The notes under the pieces are model-generated. The model was not told the origin of the DNA. It saw only the letters and a list, made by a program, of their open reading frames with translations, and did not search any database. A stretch of 64,000 bases of DNA, taken from CAZDQL01 sp964507325. Lineage in GTDB: Bacteria > Planctomycetota > UBA1135 > GCA-002686595. The stretch is taken from positions 85,908 to 149,907 of the forward strand of contig CAZDQL010000003.1 of NCBI GenBank assembly GCA_964507325.1, in the 5' to 3' direction. Position 1 is the stretch's first letter; each line of letters opens with the position of its first letter. Below, piece after piece: positions 19,060-27,157 of the stretch. The position numbers and the translations under genes were made by a program.

Positions 19060-20709
19060 ATGCGTCGAGCACGATTGGCCTTCCTGGTGACCGTCCCTGC
19101 GCTCACCGCCGCGTCCATCCCGCAGGCGGTGCAGGAGCCGGCCCCGCCCGCGAAGCTGCAGACGTTGGTCGAGACCAGCGGCTTCGAGGCCACCTCCCGG
19201 CACGCGGACGTCATGCGGTTCGTGCGAGAGCTGCAGCGACGCAGCTCGCTGGTGCGCGTCGAGACGATGGCGACGAGCGCGCAGGGGCGCGAGCTCCCGC
19301 TGCTCGTGATCGGCGATCCGCCTCCGAGCTCGCCCGCCGATCTGCGTCGCGACGAGCGCGCGGTCGTGTACTTCCAGGGCGGCATCCACGCCGGCGAGGT
19401 CGAGGGCAAGGAGGCCCTGCAGATGCTGGCCCGCGATATGGTCCTGAGCCGGAAGCCGGACTACCTCGACGGGCTGGTGATCCTGATCGCACCGATCTTC
19501 AACCCCGACGGCGCCGAGCCCATCAGTACGGCGAACAGGACCCGCCAGGTCGGGCCTTCCGGGGGCGTCGGAATCCGCTACAACGGCCAGAACCTCGACC
19601 TGAACCGGGACGGCGTGAAGCTCGAGAGTCCGGAGGTGCGCGGGCTCGTCGAGAACGTGCTGAACCGCTGGGATCCGGTCCTGTTCCTCGACAGCCACAC
19701 GCACAACGGGTCCTATCACCAGGAGCCCGTCACCTGGACCTGGGGCCTGAATCCGAACGGCGACCCGGCCATCTTCGACTACATGGCCGAGGTCATGCTG
19801 CCCGCGATCACGGCGCGCATGCGCGAGGAGTACGGGGTGCTCACGATCCCGCACGGCGACTTCGTGGACTCACGCGACCCCGGGCGCGGGTGGATACCGC
19901 TCGGGCCGCAGCCGCGCTACCTGAGCAACTACGTCGGCCTCCGCAACCGGCTCTCGGTGCTCAACGAGCAGTACCCCTACGCCGACTACGAGACGCGCGT
20001 GCGCGGTGCCTACGCCCTCTGCCTCTCCTTCCTCGACCACGTCCACGCCCATCGCGAGGAGGTGGTCGAGCTCGTGCGCGCGGCCGACCGGCGTTCGCTC
20101 GAGCGCGCGGGGGGCGCCTTCGTCGTCGAGTACGAGCATCAGCCCCTCGAGCGCCTGCTGACGATCGAGGGCTACGAGATGGAGGTCGTCGAGCGCGAGG
20201 GCGGCCGCACGCGCGCCCGGCCGACCGAGGTGAAGCGCACCTACGAAGGCGTGCCGTACCTCGCCCGCTGCGTCGCGAAGCGCACGATCCCACTGCCACA
20301 CGCGTATCTGATCGCCGTGCCGGAGGTCGGCGTGATCGAGAAGCTGCGCCAGCACGGCATCGCGGTCGAGCGCCTGCTCGAGGCCGCCGTGCTCGAGGTC
20401 GAGGCCTTCACGGTCACCGAGCTCTCGGGCAGCGGGCGTCTCGACCAGGGGCACTACACGAGCTCCGTCAGCGGCGCGTACTCGACCGTCGAGCGGGAGT
20501 TCCCGTTCGGCGCGCACCTCGTGCGGACCTCCCAGCCGCTCGGCGTGCTGGCGGCCCACCTGCTCGAGCCCGAGAGCGACGACGGGCTCCTGGTGTGGAA
20601 CTTCTTCGACCGGCACCTGCGCAGGCAGTGGAGCAACGCCCCCCAGGTCTACCCCGTGTACAGGCTGCACGAGCCGGCGATGCTGGTGACCGAGCTCGTC
20701 ACGCGCTGA
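19060..20709 (+). CDS. M14 family zinc carboxypeptidase-like protein, exported
   Basis: A 549-residue protein. The ATG at 19060, preceded by GCGAGGAGCG, gives a signal peptide (MRRARLAFLVTVPALTAASI). The M14 catalytic domain covers about residues 30-330. Zinc ligands are in GGIHAGEVEG (His110, Glu113) and LDSHTHNG (His213); the substrate-binding Arg is in NLDLNRDG. A C-terminal beta-rich region of about 200 residues follows, as in the large secreted planctomycete and Bacteroidetes M14 proteins. It probably trims peptides outside the cytoplasm; substrate preference is not evident. The gene stands alone and is divergent from the barrel gene. Confidence 0.9.
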   Translation: MRRARLAFLVTVPALTAASIPQAVQEPAPPAKLQTLVETSGFEATSRHADVMRFVRELQRRSSLVRVETMATSAQGRELPLLVIGDPPPSSPADLRRDERAVVYFQGGIHAGEVEGKEALQMLARDMVLSRKPDYLDGLVILIAPIFNPDGAEPISTANRTRQVGPSGGVGIRYNGQNLDLNRDGVKLESPEVRGLVENVLNRWDPVLFLDSHTHNGSYHQEPVTWTWGLNPNGDPAIFDYMAEVMLPAITARMREEYGVLTIPHGDFVDSRDPGRGWIPLGPQPRYLSNYVGLRNRLSVLNEQYPYADYETRVRGAYALCLSFLDHVHAHREEVVELVRAADRRSLERAGGAFVVEYEHQPLERLLTIEGYEMEVVEREGGRTRARPTEVKRTYEGVPYLARCVAKRTIPLPHAYLIAVPEVGVIEKLRQHGIAVERLLEAAVLEVEAFTVTELSGSGRLDQGHYTSSVSGAYSTVEREFPFGAHLVRTSQPLGVLAAHLLEPESDDGLLVWNFFDRHLRRQWSNAPQVYPVYRLHEPAMLVTELVTR

Positions 20710-20902
20710 GTCGCCTGCGGACCGGCCGTGACCATGCTCTGGGCGGCGTACCGCGGGTCACGCGACGGAGGAGATCACGACGGGTAGACCAATGCCTGAG
20801 CAGCTCCCGACATCGGGACGGGCGCTGGGCAGGCCTTGGAGGACAGGCACTCCAGGTTCCCGACCGCATCCGCCTCGTCCCCTCCCCGAGCAGCGCATGC
20901 CC

Positions 20903-21490
20903 CTACTTGCACTGCGTCTCGTTGATGGCGTCCACCTTGCCCACGGCGCCCTTCAGGAAGTCGGCGAATTGCTCCAGGCCCTCGGTGTGGCGCGTCTCCA
21001 GCCAAGCGTCGACCATCTCCTTGGCCAGCCACGGCGCGACGATCATGGCTCCCATGGTCAGGGCGTTCGAGTCGTTGATCGCCCGCGCCATGCGCGCGGA
21101 GAAGACCGACTCGACGCAGACCGCGTTCACGCCCTTGAACTTGTTGGCGACGATCGACATGCCCGCACCGGTGCCGCAGAAGAGGATGGCACGCTCCGCC
21201 TTGCCCTCCTGCAGCACCCTGGCGGCAGTGGGAGCACAATCGTAGTAGGCCAGCTCCCGGTCCTTCTGCGCTCCCACGTCAGTGACGGAGTATCCCTTGT
21301 CCTTCAGATGCTCCACGACGGCGTCCTTCAGATCCACGGCGAAGGGATCGGCGGCGACGACGATGTTCATTCCAGACTCCTTCTTGATCTTGTTTCCAGG
21401 TGCGGCACTCGTCAGTCGCGAAAGCGATCCTCCTGCCGTGCCCAAGAGGGCGCCGGCCAGGCTCGTCTGCAGAAATGTCCGCCGCTTCAT
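20903..21490 (-). CDS. Tat-exported RpiB/LacAB-fold protein with altered active site
   Basis: A 195-residue protein. Residues 1-30 are a twin-arginine signal (MKRRTFLQTSLAGALLGTAG), unexpected because sugar-phosphate isomerases of the RpiB/LacAB family are cytosolic. The body aligns with RpiB: VVEHLKDKGYSVTDVG near the start, the catalytic Cys in ILFCGTGAGMSIVANK, and ARAINDSNALTMGAMIV. Two conserved features are changed: the usual DHAG is DPFA, and the His of the usual HND motif is Ile. The ribose-5-phosphate isomerase reaction is therefore doubtful, and phosphorylated sugars are not normal outside the cytoplasm. The gene overlaps the stop of the HzsA-like cytochrome gene by four bases (ATGA), so the two are coupled. 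A role on a free sugar or in the cytochrome's process is inference. Confidence 0.85.
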   Translation of the reverse strand: MKRRTFLQTSLAGALLGTAGGSLSRLTSAAPGNKIKKESGMNIVVAADPFAVDLKDAVVEHLKDKGYSVTDVGAQKDRELAYYDCAPTAARVLQEGKAERAILFCGTGAGMSIVANKFKGVNAVCVESVFSARMARAINDSNALTMGAMIVAPWLAKEMVDAWLETRHTEGLEQFADFLKGAVGKVDAINETQCK

Positions 21491-24396
21491 TCTTGTTCTC
21501 GCGCTTCTCGCAGGGAGGGTGGCGTGGACAGGAGGATCTCGTCGTCCTCCACGAAAGTGGAGCGCTGCCGCACGCCGTTGACCTCGTAATCGATGGTCAG
21601 TGTCTTGACCGTGCCCGGCACGGGATCGGTGAACGCTCCATTGTAGCTCCCGGCCTCCAGCTCGATGAGCGGCCCGCTGATCGGGCTGGCGGACAACGGC
21701 TGCGTGACATCGAGCAGCGTATCACCCGCGCCATAGGTGGCGCGAATGATGCGGACCGTCGCATCCTCGGGCCAGTCCTTCAGCAGCAGCGCAGGATCCC
21801 ACAACTTCAACGGACCGGCCAGCGCTGTCGAGTCGCCGTCCTGCCGCACGTTGAACCGTTCGACCGTCGGGGCCGTGGCCACCCGCGAACGCACCGCCAT
21901 CTCGTCGATGCCTGGAAAGACCGGGTCGTACATCTCGCGGATCTCTTCGAGTCCCAGGTACGGACCGNNNNNNNNNNAGGCGATCAGACGCCGCGCGTCC
22001 TCCGGCGGCACCTGCACGTCATGGTGCTCGCCGCTGATGGCGTTGTGCACGATCTTGCTGCGGGGCGAGAAGGCCGTTAGCGGAGCCAGGGTCTGCAGAC
22101 CGACCGGATCCCACTGGCTGTACCCTTCGACCACCAGCACCCCTGCCAGGTTCTCGGGTACGCCGTGTTCATTCAGTTCCTTGGCACGCCCCCAGGGGAT
22201 CACGCCGCCCACGAGAGTCAAATACGGCTCCATGAACGGAGTGGCCTCGTCCGGTCGTGTCCGCAGCTTCCTGACGTGTCCCTTGAACGCGAGGCCGGAG
22301 TCGCGCAGCGTCAGGTTCAGACGCTCTACCGCCTCGCCGTCGCCCTGGTGGCAGTCCGCGCAGTGACGGTCGAAGACCGGTTGGGCGAAGCGCCGGAAGC
22401 TGACCGTCTCATCCCCCCAGGGTGGTGGCGTGATGTCGACCGGACCCTTGCGCACCGCCTGGCTCACATTCGCCGCCGGGGTCATCGGAGCGTTCAAGCC
22501 CCCGGCGTGGCAGCCCGTGCAGCCCCTGACTTCACCCGGCATGACCCCGGTGAAGGAACGCATGTTCTGGATGCAGCGGTACTCCTCGTCGAGCAACTGG
22601 AAGTAGACGGCGTCACCCGGCGGCAGCTTGAAGCAGATCGAGCCGTCCGGCTCCACCGGCACCGTACCCAGGACCTGCTTCACCGCCTCCGCCTGAAAGG
22701 CCCCCACAGAGGGCCCGTCATGCTGAACCGACTTCACCCAGGTGGAGTAGGTCTTGGGGACCATCTTGATGATGCGCAGGTACTTCACCCTCTCTCTGGG
22801 AATCTCCGGAGCGCCTTGGAAGACATTCGTGCTGAAGAGGATTCCGTGATCGGGCTCTTCGTCGCCCCCGACCTCCGGCCATGCGACCCGGTCCGGAAGC
22901 ACCGGCGGCCGCGGCCGCGGCTTGACCGGCAGGGCGTACAGCACATTGTGATCGCCGCGGTACAGCAATTCCCGATTCCCGTGGATGTCCATCAGGTAGA
23001 GACGGAAGTGCCAACCGTGATCGGTGCTGTCGTTGTAGAGGTGACCGCCTTCGCGGGCCGAAACCAAGAAGAGCTCTTCGCTCAAGGGGAAGGGGCTCTT
23101 GTAGGCGAAGAGCTTTCCGGAACGATGATAGGAATCGGATGCGACACGTTCCGTCGGTCCATCGCCGGTCTCCGGCCAGGGGGTGTCGACCGTCACCTTG
23201 GCCAGACCGAGCGGGTAGTTCACACCCTCACTCGGGTCGATGACGCCGATGGCGCCGTCGAACCACGCGTGATGTCCCACGGCGCAGAACATGATGCGAT
23301 CGCTCCCCGGGATGGAACGGGCCTCGGTGAGCACATCGGGCCAGGCGCTCTGGTTGCCCCAGAATGCCGCCACGCCGGTGCCGTCCGGGTTGCACGTCCA
23401 GAGGCTCTGGACCCGCCACAGCGGCTTGTCGGTGTACTCCCACCGTGTGTAGATGACGCGCCCGTCGTTCAGGACCGACGGCATGTAGTCCGGCTCGCTG
23501 TTCCGACTCGTGATGTAGATGTTCTGCCCGTCGGCATCGCAGCGCGCCAGGGCGAACGCGTAGGTCATCGGCATGCACCGCACGTACGTGTTCGTGCGCG
23601 ACGTGCTGAACACGATGTGCCCATCCGGCAGGTAGACGGGATCCAGGTCGTCGTAGTCTCCTCGCGTGAGCTGCCGCAATCCCGAACCGTCCACCCCGAC
23701 CTCGTAGAGGTGGAACGACAGATCCTCGGCCGGCTGAAAACTGAAGACGACCCTCTGGCCGTCGAAGGACAGATCGGGCCGCCAGAAGGAACCCTCATGC
23801 CCGGGAAGCAGGTCACGGACCGGGCTCTTCGGGTCGAGTCCTTCGAGCACCAGCAGCCTGCCACCCGTCGCGGCCATGAAGCCGTTCCGATGCCGCGCCT
23901 CGTGGCCCCACTCCACCGTGGCCGCGCGCCACAGCTTGCCCTTGCGCGGATAGGTGGGGTAGGGGTTGTCGACGAGGAGGATCTCATCGAAATCGATGAC
24001 CGGGTCGGCCAGCATGATCTCGCGCTTGACGCGTCGGACGGCCAGATACAACTCCTGCGCCCGGCCTTCCGTCTCATCGCCGGCGGCTGCGGTAGCTGCT
24101 TCCTCCAGCAGCTTCAGCTCCAGCAGCGCCTGCGCGATGTCCGGACCACCCGCGCTTCCGGCGACGCGCTGCGCCACCTCGCGCGTCCAGCCGATCTCCT
24201 GCAAGACTCGCTCCAGCGTCGGCGCGTGGTCCGCCTGGAACAGCCAGTCCTCGACCAGAACGTCCTGCTCTTCCGCCGCCCGGGCCTCGCCGGCCAGCGC
24301 CGGCCCCCACGCGATCGCGACGAGCCCCGCGCACGCCGGAACCAGCGCACGCGCGAGCAGCAGCAGGACACGAGTCGAAAAGTACCGATTCACCAT
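21487..24396 (-). CDS. HzsA-related dihaem cytochrome with PD40-like propeller (contains assembly gap)
   Basis: About 969 residues plus an unknown number lost in the gap at 21968-21977. An N-terminal hydrophobic segment (about 8-35) acts as signal. The middle (about 180-480) has PD40/TolB-like strands: SFWRPDLSFDGQRVVFSF, DPVYLPDGHIVFSTSRT, YMPSVLNDGRVIYTRW. Two haem-binding motifs follow, CTGCH and CADCH. This layout matches the family related to the hydrazine synthase alpha subunit, common in planctomycetes that do not make hydrazine. The true hydrazine synthase partners are not present here, so hydrazine synthesis should not be inferred. It probably acts as a periplasmic or surface redox protein. 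The downstream gene (RpiB-like) overlaps its stop. Confidence 0.85.
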   Translation of the reverse strand: MVNRYFSTRVLLLLARALVPACAGLVAIAWGPALAGEARAAEEQDVLVEDWLFQADHAPTLERVLQEIGWTREVAQRVAGSAGGPDIAQALLELKLLEEAATAAAGDETEGRAQELYLAVRRVKREIMLADPVIDFDEILLVDNPYPTYPRKGKLWRAATVEWGHEARHRNGFMAATGGRLLVLEGLDPKSPVRDLLPGHEGSFWRPDLSFDGQRVVFSFQPAEDLSFHLYEVGVDGSGLRQLTRGDYDDLDPVYLPDGHIVFSTSRTNTYVRCMPMTYAFALARCDADGQNIYITSRNSEPDYMPSVLNDGRVIYTRWEYTDKPLWRVQSLWTCNPDGTGVAAFWGNQSAWPDVLTEARSIPGSDRIMFCAVGHHAWFDGAIGVIDPSEGVNYPLGLAKVTVDTPWPETGDGPTERVASDSYHRSGKLFAYKSPFPLSEELFLVSAREGGHLYNDSTDHGWHFRLYLMDIHGNRELLYRGDHNVLYALPVKPRPRPPVLPDRVAWPEVGGDEEPDHGILFSTNVFQGAPEIPRERVKYLRIIKMVPKTYSTWVKSVQHDGPSVGAFQAEAVKQVLGTVPVEPDGSICFKLPPGDAVYFQLLDEEYRCIQNMRSFTGVMPGEVRGCTGCHAGGLNAPMTPAANVSQAVRKGPVDITPPPWGDETVSFRRFAQPVFDRHCADCHQGDGEAVERLNLTLRDSGLAFKGHVRKLRTRPDEATPFMEPYLTLVGGVIPWGRAKELNEHGVPENLAGVLVVEGYSQWDPVGLQTLAPLTAFSPRSKIVHNAISGEHHDVQVPPEDARRLIAXXXXGPYLGLEEIREMYDPVFPGIDEMAVRSRVATAPTVERFNVRQDGDSTALAGPLKLWDPALLLKDWPEDATVRIIRATYGAGDTLLDVTQPLSASPISGPLIELEAGSYNGAFTDPVPGTVKTLTIDYEVNGVRQRSTFVEDDEILLSTPPSLREAREQE
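21968..21977. other. Assembly gap (10 Ns)
   Basis: Ten Ns inside the HzsA-like gene. The reading frame agrees on both sides, but the true length of the missing DNA is unknown, so residue counts after this point are provisional. Confidence 0.99.
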
Positions 24397-24446
24397 GAGG
24401 ATCTATCCGTGCAAGAACCCGAATGCTCGCACCCTACCGCATCCTC

Positions 24447-24720
24447 CAAGGTGACGGGCCCGAGAAGGTGGAGAGCTCGACCGTTGGGTCAGTCTCATGC
24501 CGCGATGCTACCAGAGGCCGCTGGTGCCAGCGAGGCGGCCTACAAGACCGACCAGGCCGCGCGCGGGATCGGGTCGTAGACCTGTCGGCGGGGCTGGAAC
24601 GCCGAGCAGCGGAGCACCGCGCGAGCCGGCGGACCCCGTTCAGACCGCACGCCAACGGCCGGGAATGCGACCGCCGTCAGAACCCGAAGGCCATCTGGGG
24701 TGGCGAACTGAACAGGGCTA
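24447..24720 (-). repeat. Dispersed IS91-like 3'-end repeat (copy A) filling an intergenic region
   Basis: The 324-base gap between two minus-strand genes is mostly one copy of the dispersed element. It shares with the copy at 55013-55385 the blocks GGTGACG(G/A)GCCCGAGAA, GTCTCATGCCGCG, and GACCGCAC(G/A)CCAACGGCCG. It also carries the GCTACCAGAGGCCGCTGG block of the copy at 62655. No intact protein remains. Its right end reaches the stop of the TPR gene. Confidence 0.8.
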
Positions 24721-26343
24721 TCAGGCCGAGCCCGGTGCTCGATCGAGATCGGGGAACTCCTTCTCGACGCACTTGGGACAGATGCTATGCGTGAAGTTCG
24801 CGCTGCTGTGCTCGGTGATGTAGCTCTCCAGGAGGTGCCACTCTCCGCTCTCGTCCCGGATGTTCTTGCAGTACGAGCAGATCGGCAGGATCCCCTCGAG
24901 GGTGCGGATGCGCTGGACCGCCTCCCCGAGGTCTCTGTTCACCTCCACCAGCTGGTCGTTCACGGCGGCCAGCTTGCAGTGGGTCCGACGCAGCGTCCCC
25001 CAGGCGAGCCACCCGGCGATCGCGACGACGGCGAGCAAGGCGGCGCCAATCAGGAGCCCGCGACGCAGGAGCGCTTGCTGCTTCAGCTCCAGGTTCTGGA
25101 TCTCCTGGTCCCTCCTGAGCACGGCGATCTCCTGCTCCTTTTCGCGAGTTTCGAGTTCCGCCTGAAAGCGGGCGAAGCTCTGGCGCGTCTCGAGCGACCG
25201 CTGCTCGCGTTCGACACCTACCGCCTCCCGAGAAGTCTCGAGAGCCTCCTCGAAATCGCCGCGCTGTTCTTGAGCCTTGGCCAAAGCCTCGAGCACCGCC
25301 AGACGCCGGCCCTTCATGTCGAGTCGCTCGGCGATGGCGCTGCTCTGTTGCGCCGACACGGCAGCAGCCTCGCCGTGGTCGAGCTCCACATGGACGTGAG
25401 CCATGGCCAGTAGTGTCTCGACCTGCTCGGGTGCCATGTCGAGCCGCCGCCTGATCTCGAGGGCCTTTTCGAAGTGACGCAGTGCTCCCTCGGGGTCCTC
25501 GCGGGCCAAGCAGATCGCGCCGAGGCTGTGCAGGGATCGAGAGACCTCCGATTCGATCCCGAGCTTCTCGCGGATTCGGAGCGCCTCCTGGTGGTAGTCG
25601 TACGACTCCTCGAGCTCGCCGAGCAGGAAGTGGACGTCACCCAGGTTCGCCAAGGTCGAGGAAAGGCCCCTCGTCTCGCCCTGCGCTTGCTCGCGCTCCA
25701 GGGCGCGCTGGTAGAGCTCGAGGGCCTCCTCGTACTCACCGAGGTTCATCCGGGCGATGCCGATGCTCCCCAGCAGCACCGAGATCCCCGTATCGTCCCC
25801 CAGCCGTTCGGCCGCTTCGAGACCTTGGGTAAACGCGTCCAGCGCCGCGTCGTACTCCCCGGTTCGCTCCAGTGTCAGACCGAGCAGGTTCGCCGCTCTC
25901 CAGAGGATGTCGAGACGGCCGATGGACTCGGCCACATCCGTGGACTCGAGCGAGGCGGCGATGGCGTCCTCGAACTCGCCGAGGCGGAAGGACATGACCG
26001 CCCTCTGCCACAGGCTGTGGGCCAGGACGGCTTCGTCCTTCGTCCTCCGGGACAGCTCCTCGGCGGCCGAGAAGTGCTCGTGTGCCTCCCGGAATCGTTC
26101 GAGCTCGGAGAGGGCGATGCCGAGCCCGAGCCGGAGCTCACGCTGCAGGGCGAGATCCGATTCGCCATCGAAGTTCTCGAGGCAGGCGAGACCCAGCTCG
26201 ACCCTGGTGTGCGCCGGGTCATGGGCGCTGGCGATCCTCTTCACGACGGCGGCGAGATCATCCGCATCCTGCGCCAGAGCGACCACCGGGCCGCAGAGAA
26301 GGAGGACACGGAAGACCCATGCATGCACTCGTGGTTGATTCAT
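24721..26343 (-). CDS. TPR signalling protein with coiled coil, membrane helix and C-terminal Cys4 motif
   Basis: A 540-residue protein. The start at 26343 gives a signal-anchor (MNQPRVHAWVFRVLLLCGPV). Residues about 50-370 hold eight or so tetratricopeptide repeats, for example GEYEEALELYQRALEREQ and EDPEGALRHFEKALEIRRR. A coiled coil (about 380-425), a membrane helix (about 425-447) and a second coiled coil follow. The tail has CSYCKNIRDESGEWH and ICPKC, two CxxC pairs at about 489/492 and 522/525. That tail is known at the C-terminus of many PAS or receiver signalling proteins and probably binds a metal. The layout is like TPR sensor kinases whose kinase part has been replaced by this tail. 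It likely signals from the periplasm to the cytoplasm; partner unknown. Confidence 0.82.
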   Translation of the reverse strand: MNQPRVHAWVFRVLLLCGPVVALAQDADDLAAVVKRIASAHDPAHTRVELGLACLENFDGESDLALQRELRLGLGIALSELERFREAHEHFSAAEELSRRTKDEAVLAHSLWQRAVMSFRLGEFEDAIAASLESTDVAESIGRLDILWRAANLLGLTLERTGEYDAALDAFTQGLEAAERLGDDTGISVLLGSIGIARMNLGEYEEALELYQRALEREQAQGETRGLSSTLANLGDVHFLLGELEESYDYHQEALRIREKLGIESEVSRSLHSLGAICLAREDPEGALRHFEKALEIRRRLDMAPEQVETLLAMAHVHVELDHGEAAAVSAQQSSAIAERLDMKGRRLAVLEALAKAQEQRGDFEEALETSREAVGVEREQRSLETRQSFARFQAELETREKEQEIAVLRRDQEIQNLELKQQALLRRGLLIGAALLAVVAIAGWLAWGTLRRTHCKLAAVNDQLVEVNRDLGEAVQRIRTLEGILPICSYCKNIRDESGEWHLLESYITEHSSANFTHSICPKCVEKEFPDLDRAPGSA

Positions 26344-26487
26344 AGATCGACTCGGCGATGGGGTGCCTAGAGGAGTCCGGCTGGGCCCCATCCTGATACC
26401 CCTCTCGTCCCGCTCTGACAAGACCAAGCCGATGGGGCGACTCGACGCGCCGCTCCCAAGGGTGGCTCACATGCCGAAGAGGGCAGG

Positions 26488-26997
26488 CTACTCCCGACGC
26501 GGAAGGCGCACGATCATCGTCGTGCCCTCGCCGACCTCGCTCTCGACGGTGATCTCGCCGCGGTGCTGATCGACCACGACGGAGTGCACCAGCGCCAGGC
26601 CCTGCCCCGTTCCCTTGCCCACCTCTTTGGTCGTGTAGAGGGGATCGAAGATCCGCGTTCGGACCTCCGGAGGGATGCCGATGCCGGTATCCGACACCCG
26701 GAGCTCGACCGCGTCCTCCAGCGTGCGCGTCGCGATGGTGATCGTCCCATGTACGCCGGCCGTTGCGGAGCCACTCTCCCCGATCGCATGCGCGGCATTC
26801 ACGATGAGGTTCAGGAGGACTTGGTGCAGCGGCCCGCCCAGTCCTGGGACGGTCGGCAGGCCAACTGCGAGCTCGAGCTTCAAATCGGCGACGTAGGCGT
26901 ACTTCAGGGGCCCCGGTGAGATACCACTCATCGCCGCGACCGTGGCATCTGCGCCCGGGATGCTGGCGCGTTCCCATCGAACTGGAAGTTCGGGCAC
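26488..26997 (-). pseudogene. Histidine kinase ATPase-domain fragment
   Basis: A 169-codon frame starting with GTG that contains only a kinase ATPase domain: YVADLKLELAVGLPTVPG, N-box NLIVNAAHAIG, G1 box DTGIGIPPEV, and GTGQGLALVHSVVVDQHRGE. No dimerisation domain, H-box or sensor precedes it; the upstream 160 bases do not continue the family in any frame. The domain is most similar in this window to the C-terminus of the receiver-kinase at 4530-5954. It is best read as the remnant of a deleted kinase gene. Free-standing ATPase domains do exist, so an anti-sigma-type or phosphotransfer role is a less likely alternative. Confidence 0.7.
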
Positions 26998-27157
26998 TTG
27001 AGCGGGAACCCGGGGCCCTGCGCGGGGAAGCGACGGAGGTGATCCAACCCCTCACAGTGGGTCTCTGCGCGCACCGCCGGCACCATGCTGGCCGTCCCTG
27101 CGGCTTGCGCCCCGCTCGGGGGCTCCTGAGTCGACTCGCCGACGGACCCGGAGCCGC

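Noticed and set aside
21487..24396. HzsA-like protein as evidence of anammox metabolism
   Set aside because: Only a relative of the alpha subunit is present, without beta/gamma subunits or hydrazine dehydrogenase. Such relatives are widespread in other planctomycetes.
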